Shown piece by piece: positions 45,931 through 58,336 of a stretch of DNA of 64,000 nucleotides; within the stretch, counting starts at the first letter, position 1, and the number at the start of each line of letters is the position of its first letter. The position numbers and the translations under genes are program-made. Below the pieces are notes generated by a model, which ran no database searches, was not told the DNA's origin, and was given only the letters and a program-made list of their open reading frames with translations. Origin of the DNA: Daedaleopsis sinensis (Eukaryota > Basidiomycota > Agaricomycetes > Polyporales > Polyporaceae); NCBI GenBank assembly GCA_033807695.1, contig CM066304.1, positions 3,038,001-3,102,000 of the forward strand, written 5' to 3'.

Positions 45931-48900
45931 GGCGGTGGGGGGAAGAAAGGAGCAGGGGGAGAGAGATGGGTATCGGAAGAGGGAGCGGAGGAGTTAAAAA
46001 GTCGGAAGGGGGGAAGCTGCGCACAGCGCGGCGGGGCCAAGGATCCTGCTCCGATGAGTAATGCTGCGCGCGGGAGGACTGGAACGGGATCGACAGCTGT
46101 AGGGTCGGCCTCGGGCGAGAGCAGCGGGGGAGAGCAGAGAGCAAGAAGAGAGCAGCCGTGTGTCCAGCACGGAGAGCAGGACGTGGTCGTGGTTGAGAGC
46201 AAGCAGCAGAGCAATTCTTTGTGCTTGTCCGCCGCGACCTTGGCTACCCTTGGCTGCGCACAGCCGTCAGCCGCCCGTGCCCAAGGCTGCCGCGCCAAGC
46301 CGAGCTCGCCGTGTTTCCTATAGGCTACGGCTATCCATCCATTCCATACACCGCGGCTCTCCTTTCCCTGCAACCTCAACGAATTATCGAGATATCCGTC
46401 CAGCCAGCGTCGACATAAGTATCTCCAGCGACTTGTCATGATATTCTCTCCCAGCGTCTTCCGACATCCGCCGCAGCGCCGCCCACATCCTCCTCCACTC
46501 TGATTCAGCAGCTGGCATTCATGCACTCACATATGTACGGACGTGACTAAACATCCCCGCTGGGTGCTCTCTTCGCACATCCGCCAAGCTCTATTTTCTC
46601 CTGGTGCTTGGGCTCAAGCTTTAGCTTGGCCACAGACCTATTCAACTGTCATCTCTTAGCATTCGTAACTGGGATAAGAAGCGAGTGCGCACTTGTACTG
46701 CTACAGACAGTGGACACGTGCACATCCCTGCTGCCTAACATCAGTCTCTGCAAGGACCCCCGGGGCCCTATGCAGGCATCCCGTCATACGATCCCTGCAA
46801 GTAAGTACTCTCGCCGTTCGCAATTGTCCACGATACTCGGACCACTCAATAATCACCTGCCCTCCGCAGCTCGACTCAATCTGTGCCTAAGGCCTGTTGA
46901 TAGTGACACAGCAAACATTCCCAGATTTCGGTGCACAACTTGAAGACATACCTTCACCATCTGGGGATGCACGCCATGTGAGCTCTGTCTGCAGAATCTA
47001 GACCCGCGACTGCGATGCCGATGGCCGGCCCCGAACACCGTACACGGCGTACCGTGTAAAGGTACAACACATCGTCAGGCGAGTGTGCAAGTGCTTTCTA
47101 AATGGATATACGAACTTACACGTGCAGTGTGATAAAGCCTTTGCGCTTGCGACTTGGGCACAACCGGCTCGCTGCAGCCTGCAAATGACACGCTCGAGGA
47201 CTGCGGATCTCACTGGATGACATACGACTTGTATCCGCGAATGTATCGTCTGCTGTGGAGCGGCGACAGTGCGACGGTGCGCAGTCCTGCGCAGGCGAGT
47301 CTCTAAGTATGGACCGCTGCTGTAGCTGCGCACACACATTGGCACGTAATCCTGTTAGCTTGATAATATTATAGGCATCCATTGCTCACGTATGCAGTCT
47401 TTGTTGCGCAGTCGTACACCAACCTCCGACTCGCAGTGTGGGATGAGCCAGGGCTGTTATAAGGGCTCGGTCATGCAAGTACCGCACTCAGTACTCAATC
47501 GACAACACACGTCATGCAAAACCTCTTGCAAGCCGCACCACGGCGTCAGGAAACGACCACCGACGGATACAACGTCACCGCCTTGTGCTGATTCCTCCAC
47601 CGGGGATCAGCAGAACGTCCGCGCCGGGGGACATCGACATCCCCGGTGGATAGATGGCTTCTGCCTGACAGTGACACACCACACGCGCGCGCGGCCCCCC
47701 GGATGTGCTCTGAGTTCCAAGGTTCCGGCGTTTCGGCGTATGGTGTCATTACAACGTACACTTGTCCACAAGCGCACTGCGGCGGCTTCGTGGAACGGTC
47801 GTGCTTCCGACTTCGTGCTTCCGAGCCTGCCAGTGGGCACGCTCCCACGCCCCCAAACGGAGCCCATACCCCCGTGCATGCTGTGTGTGTGTGCCCAGTG
47901 CTAACGCTAACGTTCCAGCTTGTAAGTTCCGTGTCCCATTCAGTCCGCCTCGCCAGCTTTGTACGTGTCGGTTAGGACTCTTCTTCGCCCCTCCCCTCCC
48001 CCCGCATCTGACGTCATTTGTTCTCAGGAGTCAGGACGTTATTGAAGTCGCGGTAGCACGGCAGCTCAACTTTCCATACCATACCTCAGTCCTTTGAGGA
48101 TAAGGCCCATAACTTGTGGATGTGGGATGACTACTACGCCTCGTCCCTGCCACTCAAGAGTAAACCGAAGGGTCCATGCTGAAGATACGCCTCACTGGCA
48201 GGCGCGGAGTCGGAGACTTGACCCACTTCCACTTCCTCCATGCTCGGGAGTCAGGACTCTCTGATCAATGTCACGGTGAGTACCGACTTGCACTACTAGC
48301 CTACTCGGAAAGCAACAATCACCCCTGAACGAATGTGGTCGATATCTGTGGGCACTAGTACAGGCTATAGAGGCAAGGCATCTCCCCTCACCGGCGACTA
48401 TGCACAGATGTTCCCAAACTCTACGGCGCATGCGCATGTGGCAAAGCGGTGTCGACCACATGGGGCGAGTCAGGCTTTCGCCGTCTTCCATCCGGATACA
48501 GTGATTCTGCACACAGCTTGGGCCTGTCTGCGGCCTCTGCCTTCAGAAATGAAAGCACAGCTCCTCTCCTTCAGCGTGAAGCTCCTAGCACTCGAGGCTC
48601 GACGACCAGCACCACGCGGCACGGATGCACGCCACAAGACCATGACCGAGGCCGGCAACTGGCGAGTGTGGTTGAAGACTTACTTGCCAGTGTTCATCTC
48701 GAGTTTCGGATTCCGACTCCGGGTGACATCCTGTGCACCACTTTCCAGGTCCAAGTGAACCTCTCGCCGCTCTTCGGCGTCGGCCTCAACCACATCGCAG
48801 ACATAGACATGCTCGTCCCCAACAACGACTCGACGCCCTCGACGCCGACCGCCCCGACCGCCCCGACCCCGCTGATGATGCCCCCCGCCGCCATGCCGGT

Positions 48901-51900
48901 GCCCTCTCGCCCGCCTATCCCCCGTCGCGTGCCGTCCGTGTACGAGTCTTACAGGAGTGGGGAGTCGGCGGAGATCATCCCGACGTCTTCGCTTCCGCAT
49001 GCGAGGTCCGCGACAGCGTCTGCCGAAGAGCACGCCGAGACGTCCTTGTGCCCTGGACGGATACTATCACGGCCTTGCGCGCGCACGTCTCCGCGAACGG
49101 GCCGCGGGAACTGATCAGCGGCACGAAAGAAAGCGTTGGCGCATCATGATGGCGAGTCGACCACGCAAGCGGCGGCAGGGCTGATCTCTCGTCGTCCATC
49201 TCCTAGAAATGCCGGGCCAACGCAAAAGCGAACGCACGCACTGCCGGGGGTCTGCGACCAGTGAAGGAAGCTTGTACACGTGCGGCCGATGGGTCTTACG
49301 GTATGAGTCCCGAGCGAGAATCCGAGAGATGGGTCGTCGAACACTGCAGCACTCGGCGCTCTCTTCGACGATGAATTGCCTGGTTGCTGTTTCCGTCGAC
49401 GGATGTTGGGTGCTGCTCTGCTCGCGGCGCCGCCATCGACACTGGCATGAATAGCCGTGAGATCTAGTATCTCAGTGTCATCTCTGCAGCGTCCGGGATG
49501 CCTCCGAGTCCGGGACTCGTTCACGTAGCGTGGCGATCGGTAGACGAGTGCCCTAGGAGAAGAAAGCTGAGCACCTTCGCCAGGACCGTAGTCAGCAGCC
49601 CTGAGGGTCATTTGTTCAATGTCTCCGCTCTATCTCAGGGTCGGAGGATAATTGATCATGGGCGCCCAGCGCTGAGCATTATTGGACACCCAGTTTACAC
49701 ACCGTATGAGACCGGTGGTGTGCACGTGTGGCTCAGCGCATCGTCATATCTACGAGCTCTCTCCGCTCCGCGCATATAGCTCAACATGTTCGTTGAATTC
49801 GAACGGACAGTCGTGCTAGTGGTCGTGGTTTCAGGCTTGGTCGTGTCGGTTTCTTAGTTACGTCAGCTGTATTATGCGACCCTCGGGGTTAAAAACTTGG
49901 TAGGAGGAGGAGGAGGAGGAGGAAGTTTGGCGAGCGTGAGGCGTTGGCGAAAACAGGTGAGACCGCGCGCGCCAAGTGAATGCATCATGATCCACTGTAC
50001 AGTCATATGGCCAATCCAGACAAGTTGCGGCCTTGAGGATGGGCGGGTAGAGGGCACTCGCCGAAATAGACAAGCTGCATACTATGGTATAGTATGCTGA
50101 ATCAAGGGTTTGGGGTGATGTGGTGGAGGACGTCCAGCCTTTATCCGACAGTGTCTACCGACGAAGATTGGTACAAGCTGGTACGCCGGATTTCAGCGTA
50201 GAGTATTGGACCCGCATCTACCTTGAAGTTCTATCTTGATCCCATGCGAGCAGCGAGCACGGGCCGTGCGCTGCGGTCACGCCCTGCATACTGGGTGTGG
50301 TTGTACGTTATCAGCCGGTCTAGCCATGGGGAAAGGTCCGGAAGGGTGAGGGTGGACACGAGATACGGCAGGAGACGAGACGGCATTGGCAGCCGACCAC
50401 AGGGCAGGCCTCCCACTGGTGCACCGGACCCGGAGACGGACGGCGCTCGTCGCATGGTTCTTGTCGGCGGCATTTCTCCCATTTGGACATGGGGACGATG
50501 GCGAAAGCTCAGGTAACATCCGGCCCACCTCTCGCCTCGAGGCTCGGCCTTCTACCCTCGGCCTCGGCGAACGCTTACTCTTGGCCAAAAAGCGCCCTGT
50601 ACGGATCTCAAGAGACCGGAGCTGGTGAGAAACCTCCGGCGGCATTAATTAGTAGGACGATGATGGAGAGATGATGTTTTGCCAAACGAAGGAGGATTCA
50701 CCTCGGGGAAAGTGGTCATGGCGTGCGTGATGCAGTCGACGACTCCTCGTTCAGAGGAGTTCAGCTGCCGTCCGGGTGGAGCGCAGAGGGTCGCGGTATC
50801 GTTCTTGAATAACGTGCTCCACCATAAACTCCGTCCCATCCAAGTCCTAGTGGCACCGTACCTTATGAGTGCCTTCTCTATGCCGTTAGACCCTACAACA
50901 CATCGGAATACTAAAGCTGTGTGTCGGTGGATGACAGACTGCAGAATAGCCATCGCCTTAGGCTGCGAGGAGACAGGTCGACTGCCGCAGATGAAGCTAT
51001 ACGTCCAACAGCTACAAGATGGAGGTGCACGAAGAACGGGGCGCCTTCCAGTCAGATTTGGAGTATTCCACAGGTGTACGATCAAAACGGTGAGGCGTAA
51101 CGTGCGCTCCATGAACGACCGATGCTGCAGACTGCAGTGCAACATGATCAATACTGTGGCGTGTGCGAAGCTCAGGTAACAATACTCACAGGCTCTTGCC
51201 AAGGGTGGGCGCGTCCTGCGGGCGCAAGCCGGACGTGCGCGAATGCGCGCAGTGTGCGCCCAACTGCGTCGGCACCCACTATCGATATCTCCAACATATT
51301 GTGAAGTGCATCACACACAGCGGTGATTCGCAGTCAAAATGCCTCGCTTCAGTCACACGAGCGACATCGCCCAATGCCCATAATGTGTTACGTGGGATGG
51401 ATACGGACGCCCCGGAATCCCCCATGTCCCTCTTCCCAAATATGTCGGGCGTTGGGCACACGCGTGGTCCGATGCGCCAGAACTTGTATTGCGAGCGTGC
51501 CCCCTGCGATGTCCCGCGACGAGATCGAAGATTTCGACGTCGATGGCAATCAACGTCGGGCGCGCGCGTCACGTCCCGCGATGATGGCAAGCTCAGGCCT
51601 GGACGACGTCCGCTGGCAGGAGAAGGCGCGGGCTGGGATCGACGCCGATTTCGATGAGGTCGACGAGTAGTGAGAGTGATAGACAACGGGCGCCGCAGTC
51701 TGGGGTGGGCGGGGCGCGCGCGAACGTGTTCGCCCTAGAGAAGCCTGTCCGTGATGCGATCGCGCGAGCGCACTTTGTGGCGACGTCTATGATCTCGCAA
51801 GCGATGTTCCGGGCGCAGGATGTCGCACAAGAGTACAAGGCGAAGAACGCTATTAGGTGCATCATGTTGATGCTCGTGCGGAGAGGAAGACCACCGAGAC

Positions 51901-53400
51901 GTACCGTAGATGTGAAGTGTCTTATTGCCAAAGCATTCGGCGTGATCAGATGCGAAGTGCTGGTCGAGCCTCGAGGCAACTGCACTATTGTTCAAGTTAA
52001 TAAGGTCAGTAGTGGTATACACATGGCGAGGAAAAATGCGCATGGACGGACAGTACCTGCAAGCATGCGAACATGATGTCAACGGAACCTATCTTTATTC
52101 CGGATGCAAATGTGCTTGATAATGGTAGTGAAGATGATTTACTTCGTTATACACAGCAGCTTCGTGGCGTTCGAAGCATTTCGAGCCACCCTTTGGCTCA
52201 GTACCACCAAGCGACCTAAACTTGGGTGGTTGCGAGTCATGGAGTTCGTTGACGCGCTCTGACAACGAGTCTCCCTGCATTCAATGGAATTGCGCCTCCA
52301 CCTCAGTTTCAACTCGATGATAAAATTTTCAAGTCGGTGATAAATGTTGGACAGACAGATACAACAGTAGGAACTTTGCTCACCATGTGCACCGGCTTCT
52401 CCGTCGCTATGAGTGACATAGGTACCCCTGACTCTAGAGACTGAGCACTCTCACCTCGCCTTCGTTGGGTGAGCGCGTGGACTTACAGCGGATGTCATCG
52501 CGCAGTATATGGATAGAAGACGTGTGCATGTGCATTCGGAAGAGCTGGTGGGCCGTCGTGCTGGAGAGACTGGGATCTGCGACCACAATGAATGCAACAT
52601 CAGCCAGGATTGGAATGACATGGCGATGCTGTTTTTGGCTCACGTCGTCGACCCTCGGGCTGCCAACTATCAGGCGGTACTCCATATGGTCATATTGGAG
52701 ATCGGAACTGAGGCGGATAGTCGCACCTACGAGGATGTTACAGATGGCAGAAACGTTCCTTCTAGGGCATGTCCTTGAGTTAAGTTGTATGATCCTGTGT
52801 GAGATCATGCGGTACGCAGCAGTATCCTGGCAAGAAGCACAGCTATTTTTCAGATAATCCCTTACCAACGGCACGTACCGCGACATATCGCCAGAACAGA
52901 TGATGAGATCGCAGGCTTTGTGGGGCGGGGTTATTGATGTGTTTCTTGGCAATTGGACATTTAAAAAGCAATGCGGTGCTACTAGTACACCGTCTGCACT
53001 GCAGCTGCAGACGTAAATGAATCTTGGGTGAGCTATCACTGTGTCGCATTCCTGTACTAGACGATGCTTCAAGGGGGAATCGTAGCAAGAAGAGAGTGAG
53101 TGGCGGAGACTCGGAGTAGAGTGGGGAGTTAGCGTAAGCCACCTATCATTACTATGATCTTCCGGACGCCGTGAGAGGGACACCCACAGCCGCCCCAGTC
53201 ATCAGATTCGGAGCGCTAACGCCGTACGCGTGCCGCCAAACTCACGGTCTCTTTTCAACTTCTTCGATGTTCCCTCCTCCTCACGGCCGATGTCGAGCTA
53301 GTCATGCACCTTGCGCATGCACTGTGGACGCAATAGTCATATTTATAACAAGAGGAGTCCTGCATCTCGTTCCTCACTCAAAGTGTTTCATGTAAGTAGT
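45931..53400. other. Gene-poor stretch, duplication copy 2
   Basis: Counterpart of 13,499-22,376 without the terminal-inverted-repeat element. No intact gene is supported. The Pro-rich frame (48,449-49,114) ends differently from copy 1 because of a 7 nt indel. The overlapping frames at 51,509-52,076 are unchanged. The 249-codon minus-strand frame (52,434-53,183) carries two amino-acid-changing and one silent difference from copy 1, which does not suggest selection on that frame. Confidence 0.5.
53236..53247. other. Empty target site of the TIR element
   Basis: CCAAACTCACGG is uninterrupted here, while in copy 1 the same sequence is split by the 1,269 bp element with CT repeated on both sides. 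This gives the pre-insertion state. Confidence 0.85.
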
Positions 53401-54520
53401 CCTCAGGGCAATCGGTCAGGACAAGTCCGGTCACCCTTAGGTGGCAACCAGGAATACTGCGCGATGCGGTCAATTCTATGTGAGTCTACAGCGGTCCTAA
53501 TATCACCTGGGAACTAACAGAAGCCGGTTCAAAGCTGTAGCTCCGTGATCGTACGTCACAAAGAAGAGAACACCCACTGTCCCCTGGTTGCTCACCGTTG
53601 ACCACACTCCGGCAGATATCAGGAGGCCCCCCATACGGTCTCGATCTCTTTCATCCTATGCAGAGTAAACCTAGATTCTAATAGGACTACGACGCGTTGT
53701 GGAGGACGCGCCTACCCAGTGAGCAAGAGTCGCCGCCTGTAACCATGCAACCAGACGCTCCAAAGGCCGCACGGCCCGAGTCGAAGGTCTGACCACTGAT
53801 ATCAGTTCGGACCCGGCGATTCTCTAACACATGCTCACGTACATCATTAAAATCCCATATGGTAGGTCTCTGGATCAGCGGGACAAGCCGCACCCCGTTT
53901 CTACCGGAGATGGAGACAAAGAGGAGAAGCCATTCACCACGGTATGCAACGCATCGGGCCCCGAATTCATGTTTCACAGCCATCTCTATCATGTGCAGAA
54001 GCATAAATATCTAAATGTGCGTCTTTTGTGTACGGCCGAACTGCGATCTCGTGCCCTGCGATGTATGCTATCCGCACAGCATTACATGGACAAAATAGCT
54101 GTGCGTCGTGCATACGGGACTTAGAGCAACTGCTGTCTGCATGCTGGCAACTGTGCTTTCATGTATGTGCGCAGTGTGCCCTTCTCCACTCCAGGACGAG
54201 GGTATCGGGCACTTGAACCGTAGCAACATGGAATAAGGTTCGTAACCGCCGGTACGTCTTGATGATCTTCTAAGAGTCACTGGCTCTGACATTTCGATCA
54301 TTGACGATCCGGGCTCCGCCTTTCCTGAGCCTACAGGCCGTCTCAAGTTACCGTACCATGCTCACAGCATGCTGACGGCAGTACTTCCCTCCGGCTTATG
54401 GCCAGCTATCACGTTTAGTCTTCATCACGACATTGCGTCTTCGATCCCCCAGATGAATTTGTCTGCGACCAGCCCTGCGCAAGTCATGAGAAATCTGCTG
54501 TGCGTTGGAGCAGTCAAAGC
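53401..54520. other. Intergenic stretch right of the duplication
   Basis: Single-copy sequence. No gene is firmly supported. A minus-strand frame, 54,004-53,687 (105 codons; GEWLLLFVSIS, RPTIWDFNDVREHVLENRR), reads like protein and could be the end of an unrecognised or decayed gene, but no start, splice pattern or domain can be assigned. Confidence 0.4.
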
Positions 54521-54527
54521 TTTATAT
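54521..54527 (+). promoter_or_regulatory. TATA-like element of the Zn2Cys6 gene
   Basis: TTTATAT lies about 92 nt upstream of the chosen ATG, at a plausible distance for a short fungal 5' UTR. Confidence 0.4.
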
Positions 54528-54618
54528 GTGAGTGTCTCTGCTCCGAATGACGTTCAACATACTCATCTCCCCCTCTTCCTCCCGTCCTCCACATTCCGAT
54601 TATCGTATCTTCTTCACT

Positions 54619-55453
54619 ATGAACCCCTACGGCGGCAACCCCAACCAGCCTTATCCTTACGCCCAAACGGGCCATGAAGATGAAGTCATCACATGGCTTG
54701 ACCATCTAGCGAGACAGCAGCATGGGTGGGACCCCCGCATCTACTCCGATCCTCGTCCCCCCGCACGATATCCGTCGTATCGCCAGCAGTCTCAACCGGT
54801 ACAGCATATGCAGCATCCCCAGCAGCACCCACTCAATGTCCAAAACCTGCAACATGCACAATATGCGCAATACCCTCAGTACACTAGTACTCGGTATGCC
54901 GCCCAGAACCAGGCCAATGCGTTTCCCCACACCTTCCAGCAAGGCTCCTCGTCGACGCCTCTCCACATGCCGGTATACTCGCCCCAACCTCAGCCTTCGT
55001 CGTACGGACACAGCGAGGGCGATGACGCCAGCTCCTCCATCACCTCACCCACCGACCCTGACAGTCCTCGCGGCCGATCGAAGTCAACTATCGCGCTCGA
55101 CCCCCAGCAGCCGCTGACAGTTGACGGGAAACCACGCGAACGTGTCTTCGTCGCGTGCGACCGGTGGTGAGTACGGACCACCTTATACAACGCATGCCAT
55201 ATCCGCCTCTGACCGTGTGCATGTTGGCAGCCGCGAGCGCAAGCTACGATGTGACGGCACGAAGCCGTCCTGCTACCAATGCCAGCGGGCGGCCGAAGCA
55301 CAGGGCGTCGTACAGTGTCACTACGATCCTGTGCCGAAGCGCCGCGGCCAGGACAAAGCCCCGCGCACGCGGTCGGCCATTGGCGTTCGACAGCCCCGGA
55401 AGCCCGCCGTGCGCAAGAACAGCCAGGAGGGCCAGAGTCAATATCGCTCGTGA
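54619..55453 (+). CDS. Zn2Cys6 binuclear-cluster DNA-binding protein
   Basis: Exons 54,619-55,166 and 55,231-55,453 with a 64 nt GT-AG intron give 256 aa. The intron falls inside the zinc cluster: splicing creates C-x2-C-x6-C at ACDRC/RERKLRC, followed by DGTKPSC, then YQC. The last Cys of the six is probably the one in VQCHYDP. The cluster is C-terminal (from about residue 179) and is followed by the basic stretch PKRRGQDK. The long N-terminus is rich in Gln, Pro, Tyr and Ser, like an activation or interaction region. It is probably a nuclear transcription factor; no fungal-specific middle domain is present, so it is short for the class. The start follows ttcact; an upstream in-frame ATG at 54,547 is an alternative. 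Neighbours are unrelated. Confidence 0.85.
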
Positions 55454-56188
55454 GGCCTTGAGGCCCGGAGATCCTCATCCCCGGGCGCCGGTTGACAGTT
55501 ACGATCACTCATTCCACACACGGTGCGTCGTGTTCGCGTTGGTTAACACCTCAGCTCGCGTTGCTCATGGAAACTCATAGGTACCACGCAGCTCTCGTCA
55601 AATTCCGCACACAGCCTACTCATAGAGGGCAGTCGCCCATAGATTGTTAGACACCACAGACGCCATGCAGCGCTTACACGTTCTTGTAGCAAGTACTAAA
55701 TTAAGGTTCGGAGTCCGTTACGCACATATACTTATTCTCGCTGTTCGGTCGTATTGATGCCATAGTCGCTCTCATGTATACGTATACCTAACTATTGTTG
55801 TTGTCGTATCCCTCTGGTCAATGTTTTGCTATGACATAGTCTCCCCATCTCAATTGTACCCTCTCACATTGACATTCAACACCAACCACTACCACAGGCT
55901 TCTGGAGCGGTCTTCAATTTCGTTCTCACAATCTGATGCGGCAAGTGACTCGCCAGTTTCCAGCAGCACGCGCCCTGGTTACCTGCACAAGCCGCGTCGT
56001 TCCCCGAACTAAACCATCTACAGTAAATTAATATGTCCTACATTGAACTCTCTTCACCTCGTGTTCCTCGTTCTCAACATATTGTCAATACAAGGCACAA
56101 CTAACTACCCATAGTGCCACACTCGAGCCCTTCATTAATGTACCTGCTGCATGCTGCCCTCCTCGAATTCCTACTACGATCCATCCTT
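55454..56188. other. Intergenic stretch
   Basis: Between the Zn2Cys6 gene and the dehydrogenase remnant. AT-richer than the surroundings, with no credible frame, RNA gene or repeat that I can see. Confidence 0.6.
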
Positions 56189-56830
56189 CTACCTCTTCTT
56201 GTCGTCGACGGCAGCAAGATACACAACCTCAGCACCCGCCTCCGGCTCCTTCGCAAGGGCCCAGTAGCCCGTGAACGCGGTCTTGAGCACACCCAGGTTG
56301 CACGACGTAGAAGCGGATGTGCGGCAATACGGAGGAGGGGCCTCGGTCCTCCTCCGCCTTCTTGAGATCGTTCTCGATGACCTGCACGTGGACCGTCAGG
56401 CCCCGGACCTTGCTCGCCCCGTAGGCTGGTGCGCGGCCGATCATCTTCTTGAGCGTGTTCTGCATGCTCACGAGTCCCGGCGTCACGTTGATAACCTTGG
56501 GGGCGGTAGAGGAGTGGCTTGAATGCGTAGGTGACGACCGCGACGGAGGTGAGATTGGTGGTACTGAGCAGCTCGTCGCACGGATTTCATACAGGCCGCG
56601 GGCCTCGCGCGTGTCGCGCAAGATTCCGGCATTGTTAATAAAGACTAGAGCGCGGACCAGCAGCTCGTCAGTAGAGTACGGCGATAGCCTTCCAGGAAGT
56701 GCGACTGACCGTCAAGTCTGCTCGACATAGTGGACCGCGGCCGCAATATGTAATATGTTGTTGTTGGTGACTTCAAGTTGGAGAAGGTCGCTGCTGTACC
56801 GTTCCATGTCTTCGCACCGACATCAGCAGC
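56189..56830 (-). pseudogene. Decayed short-chain dehydrogenase/reductase (SDR)
   Basis: The minus strand retains the order of an SDR: a beta-strand region (LLQLEVTNNN, about 56,790), then FINNAGI (the NNAG motif, about 56,620-56,640), a catalytic AYGASK (Y-x3-K, about 56,408-56,424), VVQPG and, one frame over, KTAFTGYW, ending at a TAG at 56,189. Breaks: an in-frame stop and a gap before the NNAG motif, a frameshift between VVQPG and KTAF, and no recognisable start with the TGxxxGxG cofactor motif. Intact relatives are NAD(P)-dependent oxidoreductases of about 250 aa. The broken state makes activity very unlikely. Confidence 0.75.
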
Positions 56831-57142
56831 GAAGGCGAAGGCAGCAATGAATTATGTAGTATAGAAGGTGAGAAGCTAAGGGCTAGATGAGAGTCAGTCC
56901 TGGATCGAACTACCAGAATGGTTCAAGTTGCTGCAGTAGCCTGGCGTACAAGTTGTCCAATACATGGAGACCGAGCAGACCGTTTTCCGTGTACCGTCAG
57001 ATTTCTGCTATAGAGCGGATTGCGTCGCGGACCAGGGCTTGGAGGGACAATCTGGAAACTAGCTATCGTGCGGACAATTCCTGCAGCTGGGTCAGAGCAC
57101 CGATCAACATATTGTGCTATGGAGTGGACTTACGTATACCGC

Positions 57143-57716
57143 TCAGCTGTGCGAGAACTGGAGCCTGTAGTGCTTGGGGTCCTTGTATTCCGGGTCGTGA
57201 ACGGGGTCGTATTCATAATTGACACTGCACTGCGGGGGGAAGATCTGCCCGCCGACGACGACGCTACCACTGTTGCAGTCGTGAAGGACATTCCTCAAGT
57301 ACTCCTTGCACCTGCTAGCATAGTAGAACCGTCGTATTCTCGGTACAACCGCGAATCCGTCTTGCCACAAACGTCGATATCATTGCACGTGCCCCACTTT
57401 TTGAGGGTGGTCCAGTGCGACTTGGCTCCGTTCCATTGATAGTAGACATTGTCGTCGGCTAGGCTGTTGATCGCAGCTTCGCAGTCGGATACGAGCGAGC
57501 TCCCGCCGGACGTCTCGCATTTGAGATGGCCGTGGTTACCTTTGGGGTTGCAGGGCGTTGAGAGATGAGAAGGAGTGTGAGTGAGATATGCGGGCGGAGC
57601 GCTGATGTAGGGAGTGAAAACTGACGGGCTGCGAGCGATGCGCCTTGGACGACATTGGCAAGGCGCCAGCAGTGACAGCGGCGAGAGTGTGGATGACGGC
57701 CAAGAGCTTAACCATA
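57143..57716 (-). pseudogene. Cysteine-rich small secreted protein gene, apparently damaged
   Basis: Paralogue of the gene at 58,337-58,861. It starts with a signal peptide (MVKLLAVIHTLAAVTAGALP) at 57,716, has the family block CETSGGSS at about 57,510, a WGTCNDIDVC block at about 57,380, and ends with a CKEYLRNV to HYRLQFSHS block at 57,143. These pieces lie in different frames. A normal GT donor for the first intron is not evident, and between the second and third block a one-base frame change (or an unusually short 38 nt intron at about 57,319-57,356) would be needed. It is therefore called a probable pseudogene, though an unusual splicing pattern cannot be excluded. Function unknown. Confidence 0.6.
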
Positions 57717-57875
57717 GCAAATACGACTCGGCTCGAAGAACAACCTGGAATAGCAGTCCGAGTCAGTGAAGCGTTCAGCTGTCACCAATGAAACATTCAC
57801 GATGAGTTCAAATGGATGGACTAGGAGGTGACTGAGTGTCTGTCGAATGTCGAGCTTGCCCTCCGAAGGAGTAAG

Positions 57876-57883
57876 TATATATA
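57876..57883 (-). promoter_or_regulatory. TATA box upstream of the left secreted-protein gene
   Basis: A perfect TATATATA lies 160 nt upstream of the ATG at 57,716 on the minus strand. An intact core promoter beside a broken frame suggests recent damage. Confidence 0.45.
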
Positions 57884-58336
57884 CCATGGAGTAGTAGACT
57901 GCTATACGTGAAGTTCCGTACCAGAGACATCAGAACGCGTCGCCGAGCCCGCCATACTTAGAAGGTGTTTGGGGCGAGAGGTCCGTTTGTCATCCCGTTC
58001 GGTATGTGTCGAGGATTGTTGTGCGGAGGACGACTGTGGGAATATCGGCGCCCGAAGACTTTCGACCCCTCAGGCTCGCTCTATCACACAGCAGCACGGT
58101 TTGGCAAACAATACTGTAAGACGAAGACGGAGCACTCTTATTACTAGTAACTACAATACCATGTTGGAGTACTATCCCTAGCATTCTTGAGGATGGGAAG
58201 AAAGAATTAACGACCACTAATACGCATTGGCAAGCTCTATAGACACGCCCCTCAGCATGATGATGCCGAGCTGGATGCGCATGCAACTGTCAGGAAACAA
58301 TTCGAAGCCGCGGTGGTAAGGTCGACTCACCATCCA
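57884..58336. other. Intergenic stretch between the secreted-protein paralogues
   Basis: About 450 nt that I read as the promoter of the left gene and the 3' flank of the right gene. No other feature is visible. Confidence 0.6.

Larger units (their letters stand above)
32482..53400 (+). repeat. Large direct segmental duplication, copy 2
   Basis: Second copy of 1-22,376. It lacks the 1,269 bp terminal-inverted-repeat element of copy 1 and a 177 bp stretch matching 15,016-15,192, and carries small insertions such as 4 bp at about 35,524. The right edge is sharp at 53,400, after which the sequence is unrelated to what follows copy 1. The peptidase and tRNA genes are intact in both copies, whereas non-coding parts show clusters of differences, for example around 33,170-33,370, 39,000-39,450 and 42,190-42,310. 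Confidence 0.95.
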
